From Phoronis australis (Eukaryota; Phoronida; Phoronidae): 64,000 nucleotides of DNA. Of this stretch, positions 36,684 through 48,900 are shown piece by piece. The position numbers were made by a program, and so were the translations under genes. Numbering within the stretch: position 1 is the stretch's first letter; the number at the start of each line of letters is the position of its first letter. The stretch spans positions 921,957 through 985,956 of the forward strand of contig NMRA01000072.1 in NCBI GenBank assembly GCA_002633005.1. Reading direction: 5' to 3'. The notes under the pieces were generated by a model, which had not been told where the DNA came from, did no database searches, and saw only the letters and a list, made by a program, of their open reading frames with translations.

Positions 36684-36800
36684 AAATAGGTCTCATCTTT
36701 CTTACTCAGATTACAAACAAGTTTCAGACTTGAGAACCGACAACTCATTATTGCTTCAGACAAGGATCACGATATTGGCATGCCACTACATGTCAGGTTA
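36684..36800. repeat. Family A palindromic repeat, partial copy
   Basis: Contains aataggtctcatctttctta, ctcattattgcttcagac and then diverges. Only one half of the palindrome is recognisable. Confidence 0.5.
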
Positions 36801-36998
36801 GTTTCAGCTGTCTAAGCAGCTGGCTGTCAGAGGAATTAAGGTGTTTTGTTGCCACCAATGTCAATTCAAGCCACGGATAAAAGTACGATGACGTTGGTAT
36901 GGGAGAGCAAATATTGTAGTGAAGTCGTGAAAAGAACATGGTTTGTAACGTATGACTGTGCACAGCCGTCACCAGAGCTACTTCCATTACCACTGACA
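36793..36998 (-). CDS. Candidate ZFP64 terminal exon
   Basis: The acceptor GCTGGTAG (a second AG six bases on keeps the same frame) would continue the exon 8 frame for about 68 codons to TGA at 36795-36793. The sequence is hydrophobic, shows no conserved feature, and its stop falls in a family A repeat fragment. No minus-strand AATAAA follows closely. I regard it as a weak alternative to the 34949-34981 exon or to read-through ends. Confidence 0.25.
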
Positions 36999-39900
36999 CT
37001 ACCAGCAATAACCATGATAAATAATTTGAAGGTTTCAAAAAATGGCAGTGTGTGTGGTGTTAAGGAAATTTCAGAGGTGTTACAACTCACCTTGTACATG
37101 AGCTAGCTGTATATTCTGATACCCGGGGTGAGGTAGATTGGCGGCCATATTGTGATGAGTTATCTGACCCAGGCCTGCACCACTCAGCAGATCCTGGCGG
37201 CCACCCAGCAGGTTGCCTGGAAAGTACACCATAATATTAGCCACAGCAAAATACAGGGGTGTGTTCCATAAAGCAAGTTTCTTGCAAGTTTGCCGACACA
37301 CGGTATCACGTAGTCGCATACAGGAAAGGCCTTTCCTGAGTAAGCTCAGGACATAAATGGCGGCCACTAAAGTGACTAGTCAGTGAAGCTGAAAAGTTAA
37401 ACTGAGGGAGAAAATTCAAAGTTTCTGTACCATAAAGCAAAGGTCTTGAGAGTTCTTTGCTTTTCAGAATACAGCCCAAAACCAAACCCATACTGCTTGA
37501 AAACAAAATTGCCCGATATCATATTCTAGGATCGCACCTAGACGTGGCCTTGCCGTATTCTTGCAAGTTTTTTGTAAAAGTCCCTGATAATAAAAGTAAG
37601 ATGACAGTGCTATTAAAATTCTATTCCATCTGGGACAGCAATCTTCTGAATCGCCCTGCCCCACGAACACCAGAAACCCTGTCAGGCAATGGCCATTTGC
37701 TTTGCTGTGCACACATTCCCTGAAAAAATTACACTTGATTGCCTAATGTTGACGTCCTCTCAGGCAACAACAAGTCTTGTTTGATTTACAGCCTTCGCCA
37801 CAAGGGAATCAATCACTGATCAAGTGATCGTCTGCCCCAAGCCCAAAGGGCACAAAAATGAACTGATAGATTATAGATTATTTTAAGAAAAAACAATTCG
37901 GAGAGTTTTTGAAGTTCTATGTTGTATTAGTTACTCAGTGTCACCACAAAGATACAGTGATTTAACTGGCCACTTTTTAAAAGTATTTTATCAATTGTAT
38001 TCTTGAAGACGTACTTCCTTGGCAAATTCTTAAGCTTTTGGATGCAATTGGTCACCAAAATATTACAGACATGACTATTACGAATAAAACTAGAGTGTCC
38101 TGACTGCAAGGACTTTGATTTTGGAGATGCTTTAAAACTCTTCAAAGCTGCAAAACAACCTAGACTTTATTAATCCAGCAAGTGAGTTTTGAGCTTATCC
38201 ACAACTACTTTTGAAAACAATCAAAGCGAGTCGACACAGAGCAGCAATTCTCATAGTGTACAAAAATCAATACACACACAATACGATATTCAGGCTCATA
38301 TCTGAGGTATCGAGGGCCCTGCAGTGTTCACATCTTACCTCCGAGTTGAGCTTGAGGAACCGTGTGCAGGTGTTGTTGAGGCTGTAGGCCGCGAATGGTT
38401 TGTGACAATGCAACACCAGAGGGCGCTTGACTCAAATGGTATGAAGTGGCAGATGTGCGTAGTACATCTTGCTGAGTTGACTGATTGGTTAATGTAAATG
38501 CCGTGTGCGCGGGCACAGTCGTGGAAATTGTTGACACAAGAGAATTCTGTAAATTCTGCTCCGCCGACATGTTGTGGTTGTTTTGAATAAAGCCTAAAAG
38601 AGCTTGGGCATCCTGTGCTCGGACCACTGCTGGCTGCTGGAGATGGCTAAGATTCTGCATAGTGGGTAGAGGGGTGGGGTGAGGGGTGGGGAGAGGGGTG
38701 GGGAGAGGAGTTGGAAGGGGGGTGGGCAGGGCGCTGTTGTAGTGGGAGGTAACGGGTAGATGGTGGGTGGTCGCGTGGGACATGGTGGGGTTCAGTATAG
38801 CCGAGTAGCTGGTCTGAGGTGGTGTGGCATGCATGGCTGGCCGTTGCTGGTGGAAGTTGGCGAACAGATGTTGAGGCAGGTTTGTGGTGTTAGTCTGCAT
38901 GTGTTGGATGTGAGGTTGGACATGTAGCGGTTGACTGACCACCTGCTGGGATGGCGATGATCGGATAATGGTGTCCTGTACCGTGCTCGGGGTTGCCGTG
39001 GTACCGATCACCTCGGCAACAGCAGCGTTCAACAGCGTGTTAGGGTAGCTCAACTGTAGAACGGCCAGAGCTGTATTCTCCAATGTTTTCTCAAGACTCA
39101 TACTTTTTGTGTGATCTCGGTGCTGCCTCATATGGCTGCGCAGCGAGTCATCGCGGACAAACTCGGACCCGCACACGTCACACTTGTAGCACTTCTTGCA
39201 CAATGCCTTGATCTTCTGCTGTTTACCTTTACCCGTAGACCTCTGTGGAGGCTGTTGCTGAGCACTACCATGTTGCTGGGCTGCGGTCGTCATAGAAACA
39301 TGGTTGTCAACGACACTTGTCTGTATGACAGGCTGCTGGTGCTGATGGTCGTCCATCTGATGAGTCATAATGGACACAATCTGCACCCCCTCCCTCTCAA
39401 TGGGTCTCTTAATGTGATACTTCTCCGGGTGCTTCTTCTTGATGTGTGTGTAGACGTTTCCTTTCTGCCGCGAGGTGTAGTCACAGTACTCGCACTTGAA
39501 CGGCTTCTCGTTGCTATGGATACGCATGTGGTTCTTTAACGCCGCCTTGTTGTGGCACTGGTAGATGCAGCCCTCTATTGGGCACTCCAGAGGCTTCGGC
39601 GGCCCGTGCATTTTGCGGTGATTACGTAGAATTTTCCTAGATGGCACACACTGGCCGCAGTAGTCACACTTAAACTCATTGGAGTTGTTATGGTTAATCT
39701 TCATGTGACTCTTTAAATTTCCTGGAAATTAGTAAACATTTTTATTTCTAAACAACTTAATCAGGACTGTGAAGTACACTTGACATGACGAAATTAATTC
39801 TTTTTCGTCCCAAACCGCATAGTTGCCTTACATAAACTTTCGAAATACCTGACGCCTAATACCTTCCTGAGTGCGTAACAGGTGGCACTGCTCACAGTAC

Positions 39901-42900
39901 ATATGGTACTCAGGTCAAGTTGTAAGCGCAGGACTTTCAAGATACAAGAACAAAATTTTAGTTACTTACAATGCAATGACTCAAGTTGCTTCTGTAACTA
40001 TGCCCACCTTGAACAACCGTATGCAAATTGCACGATTACACAGAAACACAATTGAATTTTGTTTTTTGCACACATCCACTCACGCACATACACACAAATA
40101 AATGAGCACAAGCAAACATATACATACAAATGTAGTCATCACTTACGCGGTAACAATAGTATCTAATATTTACCTCTCATCTACTATGAACTGTGATGAG
40201 GGCACTTACAACTCAGCCTGGTCTACATCGTACTGAGCTCAGCGCTTCCTGTTAGGCACTGAGGAAGGCATCAGCAGTCACGTAAATGCCGAAAATTTCT
40301 GAGATAATTATGCATTTTTGATGAAAAAATGAACTGCGCCATGTCAGAAATCTTATTTTTTACTCAGACATAAACAGAACAGTGCAAGACATTACATGGG
40401 AAAGTAATCCAGTACAATAATCTAGGATTCCCCATAATGACAGCTGAGTGCGAGCGAAATTCCGTCATAGTACCTGTCCACACCATAATTAGGAATGAAG
40501 AAGAAAATTAACAAGGGTGTAAAAGGCTTTACATTCTGGGACTTTTACTATGCAAACTTCTCGAATAACTTTTATACTGCAGTAACAACATATGAACTAC
40601 AGCAGTACTGGAGAAAAGTTTATACAACCTAACTTCTTCAAAGTTGTAACAAAATCATTGAAACTTTTTCAAAGTAAAGAAGTTCTTAAGCTTAGTCTCA
40701 GTGATAGGTGTTGTTGTAGAAATTCACATAAATAATACCAAATCAAACTTGTCAGGGCCACAGCCATGTCCACAGCCATCCACCAGCTTACCTTTAATAC
40801 TGCAACGGTAATCACAGAAATCGCACTTGTATGGCTTCTCGCCCGTGTGCATTCTCATGTGCCGCTTCAGGTCGGAGTTGATCTTGAACTTGGCCGAGCA
40901 GATCTGGCACTGGAATGGTGCGTCGCCTGTGTGCGTGCGCAGGTGTACAATCAGTTGGCTGGAGTTGCGGCTGGCATACGGACAAATCTGGCACCTTAAA
41001 CAGCAAGTGGCGTGCTCATTGGCATCATAGTCAAATGTCCAATGCAAAAATTTTCTACCTTGTAAGTCACATCAACAACAGTGTCTCAGTACCTAGCTGA
41101 CCTTGACTATCAACCGAAAGGTTGTAGGTTCAATCCCTGTGGCTGCTGAAGTCATGTACAGGATACTGTCCAACTTGATAGTCACTCGTTTAAAGATCCT
41201 GATTTCTTTTTTTTAAAACAACATATAAATCCATTTTAGTAATTATAATATGAAAACATTTCATTTTCTGTTTGTTAAGTAAAATTATAATCACATTTTC
41301 AATCTTTCCCTTTCGGGTTACCATATACATCACATTTCTCAAGCGAAAACCAAGATAAAAGAAATCTGCGCCATTTTCAGAAAGAATGAACAACTACTTG
41401 AATACGGCAGTTGCAACTGCTCACTGGCATGAGCCCTGAGTCTGCATAGGGTAACCTTTGAAGGAATATACCCAAATATTTGAATTCCATTAGAAACGTC
41501 AAAATCCATGAAAGAAGTCAGTTTCTGCAAAATCTGCCTGTTTTATGTTATTGTGGAAAATCTGGGCCTCCACTACAAATAGTTGCTGTAAATAACAACC
41601 AAGGATGGATTCTGTTAGTGCACGAATGTCATGGAAAAGCAAAATCACCCAATACTATGCAAAACTATGTGAGTGAAAGGCCAGTTTTTCATGAGTATCA
41701 TCAGCACATTACAAGCATACCCTAGCAAAATGGTTGCCCCTAAAGTCGGTAGTCAGTGGAGTTGGGTTGCTGAATTACAGACTAGAATTCAACGTTTGAG
41801 ATCCACAGTGAAGATTTCTAGCCGCATGTGCTTGGCGAGTGTCTAGGGTCTACGAAGCCCAGTACAGGATCAGATATACTTACTTGAATGGCCTCTCTCC
41901 TGTGTGCACGCGGACGTGCTTCCTCAAGCTACTACTGTCAGCTGCTGCATAGTCGCCTAAAACCAAACAACAAATGGCCAGCAGTGAGTAACAGTTGCCG
42001 TGAAAAATTGCAGCAATTTCATTGTATTAAGTTTTATAACAAGAGCAACGCAGAGCGTTGAAATGCGCCCACAATTGCACCGCATACGGTATCCTTCTAG
42101 GGTTGTTTATTGGTACCACTTTAAAGTGGCCAGTAGAGAGCATATATGTAGTATGTTGTACTTAGCAAAATGGAAAGGCATGGTCATTGTCTCCTCAATA
42201 GGCTAGGGGCAAAATGTGAGTAATCTTCATAATACAAGCACATCCTATACACCAGTTGCTTAAAGCACCACAGAAACATAGAANGCTTGGCGAGTGTCTA
42301 GGGTCTACGAAGCCCAGTACAGGATCAGATATACTTACTTGAATGGCCTCTCTCCTGTGTGCACGCGGACGTGCTTCCTCAAGCTACTACTGTCAGCTGC
42401 TGCATAGTCGCCTAAAACCAAACAAGAAATGGCCAGCAGTGAGTAACAGTTGCCGTGAAAAATTGCAGCAATTTCATTGTATTAAGTTTTATAAAAAGGC
42501 CCGTGCTGCATGACAAGAGTGTTGACGTTTTCAAATTAAAGTGCATGTCAGAGAAAGACAAGGGTGGAGTGAAGGGATGGAGTGAAGAGATGGAATGCAG
42601 GGCATTTAATTTCATTCCTTACCATTAAAGGTTTTTCTTTAAAAATCCCCTTCATTCACATCTAATAATCATTTCAATCAATTCAAACAAATCAAAACTA
42701 CTATTTCACTAGCTGGAGCACAATGATGACCTAAAGATTGTACATAAGTCAGCCTGTCAGAGTTTCAACAAAATATATCATTACCGTCATAACACATCGT
42801 ATGTCTATCTCACTATGCATAACACCAGTATATCCAGAAGAGACTCACATTCATTGCACTTGTATGGCTTCGATCCTGTGTGTCCCCGCATGTGGATCTT

Positions 42901-45900
42901 CAGCTTGTCATTGCGTGTGAACGTTTTGTTGCACAGGAGGCAACAAAATGGCCGCTCGCCCGTGTGCACACGCTTGTGTCGTTCAAGGTCGCGTTGGTAC
43001 TGCGTTGTGAAAGAACAGCCCTCCGCATCGCAGTCAAACTTACGTGATGCGCGTGGAGTCCACGTGACACCCGTGATCTTCGACGGGCTGAGAGCTGGAA
43101 GGATACGCCAATCAGACAATAAGTATCCTGATTAAACATTACAGACATGACCACTGTCACAGTCAGCTTTATCAAATGCTGCTCGCAATTTTGATTTACT
43201 ACAAGTTAAAAAAATATCCCATTTCATTTTAATATTACAGCATACCCTGAGCTGTACTGGATTATATTTACATGAGACATGAAATATGAAAAGTAATTTT
43301 TCTATTATTGCAAACACTTAAATATTCAAAACACTTTAACATGCACTTCTGAAACTTACACAACACATGTCTAGGAAAACAATAATTTATGCAATTTAGT
43401 AAAAAATAACAAAAAAGAATTTCAGCAAGCTGATTTGCCACAGGCTTTTTACCAACCGAATGACAAATTTGTAGATACAATATATCAAAACATGGCTATT
43501 CGTAATGTTCATTCACACACGCCATTTCACACTATCTTAGTTCAACTACTTACGTGCTCCATGTTCATCATGGGTGATAATTTGGGGAGTACTGCCCTCA
43601 ACAGTAGAGGTGGTGGAACTGGAGACACTATCACCACTAGATGGCGGAATCAGCACCTGGATGGTGGCAGCTGCTCTTCCATTGTTGTCAACACCCTCTG
43701 CTGGCTGAACAACAACTGTGTATGAGCCCTGGGTAGAGAGGCTTTCCACTGACTGTTCTGGCTTGGTACCAGCATCTTGACCCAATTCCATTGCAGTGCC
43801 AGCTTCAGTCTGGGCTTGGCTGACTGGCTGCAAAGTGACATCTGTTTCCATCTGCTCACCAAGGGCATGTTCCACTGCTTGTGTGCCAGCTTGACTTGTT
43901 CCATCGGCTTGACCAACTGCCTGGGTCTGTATAGCGATGACGGAGCCATGTTGTGTGACACCGTCAACAGCAGGGACTGTGATGGTTGTCAGAGGGTGAC
44001 TGACCACAGCTTGGCTGGAAGGTATGGAGGTCGCAAACAGGACCGGGTGACTGAACAGGGCGTGGTTGGGTGAGATGGTAAGTGCATGGCTGGGCTGAAC
44101 TGTGACCACTTGGGTTGAGTCAGACTGGAGCTGGTCAGGCTGGCACTTGAATGTCTGCTCTGTCTGAACGGTTACCGACTGCTTCTGTTGAACAGTGCGG
44201 GTACAGGTCAAGTCCAGACCAGACGCGTCGATGGTGGGCGTGTCTGCCGCGTGTGTAGCCTCACTGACAGGCTTAGCGAGGCTTTCACTTCCATCTGTTG
44301 TTGGCTGGGCTTCTACAGTCAACTGCTGGGGGCTAGACTGGGTCTCACAGGATGTAACAGTAGCTGTGTTCTGAAATGAACAAAAATCTCTAAAGATAAC
44401 CGTCAAAGGGCTTCAACAATCCACCAAAGCAAATTTATGTTCAGCACAAAAATAAATGTTCTTGGATTTGACATGTGCAACACACAACAGTGCTAATTGC
44501 AGACTTTAAATGTGAGTGGATTTGAAAATGTTTGTTTGATGACAACTATATTACAGTATATTCTATATAGGTCTGAAATCTAAATCAACAATCAAGTCCC
44601 ACTTCACGAACTTCAAACTGGAATATGGCAATGACTCTTCCAGTCAAAGCAATCAGTACGGTCAGCATGGGGTTTGACAGACATACCGTACAAACTGAGG
44701 TTCTCTTTTTATCTTCTTCACAGCCAATCCTCTTGTGATTAATAAACGTTTCTATTGTGTTGAACTCACTCCGACACAGTCCACAGATGTGAATGTCAGT
44801 CCCTAAAGAATAAAAATAAGATATTGACAGTGGGAGGCTCTTCTCCAGCTATCACAAAGAATACTACAACAGTAACCAGAATGAACCAGTTGACTGTGCG
44901 TTGTACATATACACACATAACAACCATTCATGGCTTACATTAAGAATGTGTGGTTGACAGATTTGTACAGGTAGAGTGGATAAACTTTATTACCGTCTCC
45001 CTTCAGAGATTTACACGAATACCGTTCATGGTGTTAGACAGGTTAGAGTCAGTGAAATATACAATCGAAATTAAAGTGCTTTGATGGCGCGACTTTTGGT
45101 GAAACTGCCTAAAAAAACTGAGTATGAAGAAAGGAAGCCATTTACAACAGAGACAACACCACCCAAAATAATAAATACCACACTGAGGATGATATTGAAG
45201 GTCAAGTCGTAAACAACACCAATAATTCCGCCAGAAACGCTGACAAAAACATTGGGGAAGGTGATGATGCAGCCTTCAACACTGATAACAACATTGATCC
45301 ACCAACAACGATTGTGGAGCTGCAAATATCGATGAGGTCAATGACCTGAATGCCAAGAACAAAAATGATACTGATGATAGTCGCGCTACAAGACTCCCAC
45401 GCATGTAATATGACCAACGAGGTTGACCACAGTGACTCCAATGACAACGCTAAAAATGACATCCCTTAAATGACTATAGAGTTAGAGCTCAGCAAAAGTG
45501 AAACATTCGAAGAATGACTGTCAATTAAAGCGCCACCTAGTGTCCGATTTTGACCAAAGGTGATAACCCTCAAGCTATAGTTGAGTTGGAAGCTGCGTGT
45601 AAATTTCTTGTTGATAGGTCGTACAAATGACAGGAAATGTTTAGAACCAGAAAAGCATCTGAAAAATGGTCAATGCACCACCATCTTGCCTCCAACTTGA
45701 AAACACAAAACGTCGAGTTTTTTACATTACCTGTTGTATTATACTGCAGGCATCAAAACGTGCTCATTTTTATAACCACTAAATCATAAGGAAAACTATT
45801 TTAAACGAATAACACTAACGGGTAATTCTTATTTTGAGGATTATATAGAAATGACATGTAGGCTTGGAATTTATTTGCAGATGGTTCACAGGGCAGGTGT

Positions 45901-48900
45901 TGGTGCAGCAATTATGTATTGTCCAACTGTGGTGACTGATCTCGGGAAATATATGGCTACAAGAATGTACAAACAGTTTTGGAACGATGTGGATGGCAAA
46001 ACTGGCAAAGTAAAATCTGACACAAAAAAACGTAATATCATTAAACGTACACTCGCTCTCTGCTCATTCTCCGATGAACTGTTCACCAAAAAGTTGCATA
46101 CAGTTCGCAACAAATTACTGGAAATGGTTTCAATTCGTTGAATGTAAATCTTTAAAAACATCCATCAAAACGAATTTCTGAGCACAAATTTTGCTTTAGC
46201 AAAGTTGTGATCACTTCCCGAAAGATGTCCCATAAAATCAAGCAAATGGCACATATGCAAGTCATGAGCGTACTGTTTTTAGGTCAATAATAGGTTTTTC
46301 TTTTTACAAGTCAGAGAATGACACAATTCTCCAGTCTGGTTGGTAGTTCTACGTGTTCACACAAGTTACCAGGCAGTGCAAAATGTCAAGGTCAACATAA
46401 AATTAAGATGCATCATTCCCCATCTGTATTTTGATGTCAATCTACACATAGGCGATAACATCGCCAGTGGATGCCACTGGCGTCCACGCGCGATAGCTAG
46501 ACAGTACCGCCAACTCAACAGGCCCCAGTAGAGACGGTGGTCATCCATATGCCTAGAAGCTTTTCGGGAAATCATAACTCCCACTGATTAAACCATCTAA
46601 GTCATGTTGCTATAAGTACCTTGTGCGCATGGAGGGACACCTTAGGAGGCCTTTGATGTCTTTAACTCTTCCTAGCTCGAACAAATACTCATGCAATCAC
46701 ACTTTTTTTCTAACAGTCCTTCGTTCAGTAGCTCAAATTGGCAATTGGCCACTTTCAGGTTTCACTGCTTACACCAGGGGACGTCATGTTTGCAGTTTGT
46801 TCGAGCTAGGAAGAGTTAAAGACATCAACAGTCTCCTAAGGTGCCCATCTATGCGCAAAAGGTACTTATAGCAACATGAAGCTGATGGTTTAATCACTGT
46901 GAGCCGTAATTCACAGAAAAGCTTCAAGCATATGGAGGGCTTGTGGTATGACCCGGACGTCTCTACAGGGGCCAGTTGAAACGGTTGTACTAAGGCGATA
47001 GATATCCCCATTAAAAAGTTACTCATTTCAAAATGCACCCAGTAACATTGAATGAAGCATGCACAGACATTTTTAACACTGTGTGCGGCGGTGGTATGAC
47101 AACAGACACCATGTGCACTGTGTAAAAATGGCCAGTAACTGATTTTTCCTGGAACTAAACGAGGGACAGCTTGAACAAAAAGTTTGATAATTGGAGTATT
47201 TGTTCGAGTTGGAAGCAATTAAAGACATGGACGGCCTCCTAAGGTATCCCTCAATGTGAAAAAGCAGTACTGTAGTGGGGCATAGGCCCACGTAGGCGCA
47301 GCCAACCACCTTTTGGCATTTAAACGTAGTTCCTACGCACCGCAAGTTACGTTATTGTGGGATGTAGGCGCAGCCAACCATCTTTTTACATCTTAACGTA
47401 GTGCCTAAGCACAGTAAGTGATGGTATAGTGGGGCATAGTCTTGATACAATAGCTTACGATATTGATGTACTGATACGCTGACGACAGCATTGTTGCAGA
47501 ATATTCCATACGTCATGGTCAATTTATGCAAAACGTGAACATGGAGTGACTTGACAATGATGAGCAGTCATTTTTCTCTATTCTGGGCATCTTGGACTCC
47601 AAAACCATGGCCGATGGGATCCAAGATAAAACATGGCGAGCACGAAGTCAGGCGTATATGCGATCTGTTTGGGCTGGTTGCCACAACGGCAATCAGAGGA
47701 ATGCATGAGTTCCGCAAAAAACGGAGGAGAGGGTTAGAGTAGACAACCTACCAATTGCTACGTGACAACTGGACCTCTGCATCGAGACTTTTCTCGCAGT
47801 ACAGCTGAATGTGATCGAGGATTCAGCGAAATGAGCCGCGGATAGTAAGAGACAACGCTGTTGTTTGCTATTAGAAACTACCTCCAGCTCGCTGTTTGGG
47901 AAGGTCAATAGTTCCCCGCTTTTCATGTTCGACCCACAACCTTATGCCAAAATGTGGATGATTCGACATCACGGAACTGCTGACAGTTCTCAGCCCAGAT
48001 AATCATGCAACTTGGAAAAGAACAAGACTGTCGACAAAAAAGTTTTTGGAGGATTCTGTAACAATTACATAAAGCACCCTATCTTTGGAGTGGACACTAG
48101 TACCTGGTATTTTACTAACTTTAAAATTAAATTAAAAAATAAGAACAGTAGCTTGAAACAAAACCCTGCTTTAAGTTTGTGCATTATATATGAGTGTATG
48201 CATGTGTGCACACACTGTACTGTGGTGCCACCTATCAGGTACATAGTGCGTGAAACTCATTGAAACATCGCTGCTTGGGTATATAACATCATGTTTGTGT
48301 AATTAGTCTCTGAAGTGAACGGAGTAACATATGTTCATTGAGTAATGAAATATTAGATTAATATTTCAAGATCAAGTAACAATTATAGTGTCATACCATA
48401 GGCGGATAAAAGGGGTCTGAAGGGCCCTGAGGACACACCCTACGGGTGACTAAAAACGCCGCCAGCATATCGTTTCTGGGAGTTACATGCTTACTTTCCT
48501 TTAAAATTGTGTTTAACCCCCCTTCAGAGATCCCATGGAATGCACGCGGACTTTTGCCTTCTTATATGTGTGGTTGGGCCCCTTTCTGCGACATCCTAGA
48601 TTCGCCACTGCAGACTTGAAGCAAATACCCACTCGTGTGTCAAAAATAGGCCTACGTGTTTGTGAGTCAGGTTTTTCAAATTCAATGCACTTTTAAAATT
48701 CAGTGCTCAAGGTGATACGGTGGGCATTGAGCACCTTCTTACCTCTAATTTTACAACTACAGCACTGTGCAAAAGATACTTTTAACCACAGGCGTCCTCA
48801 GGTTCTGATCGCGTCCCCAATACACTACATATAATATTACCTTGTAGTATTATATGTAGTGTATTGGGGACGATCAGCTAAGGACGCCTGTGCTTTTAAC

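Noticed and set aside
39111-39539. 142-codon plus-strand ORF and many others opposite the zinc-finger exons
   Set aside because: They are antisense shadows of ZFP64 exon 7 (and, elsewhere, of ZNF507 and exons 3-6).
45071-45462. Hydrophobic minus-strand ORFs resembling membrane proteins
   Set aside because: The DNA is biased to GAT/AAC-type triplets on the plus strand, which gives I/V/L/S-rich antisense frames; no family match.
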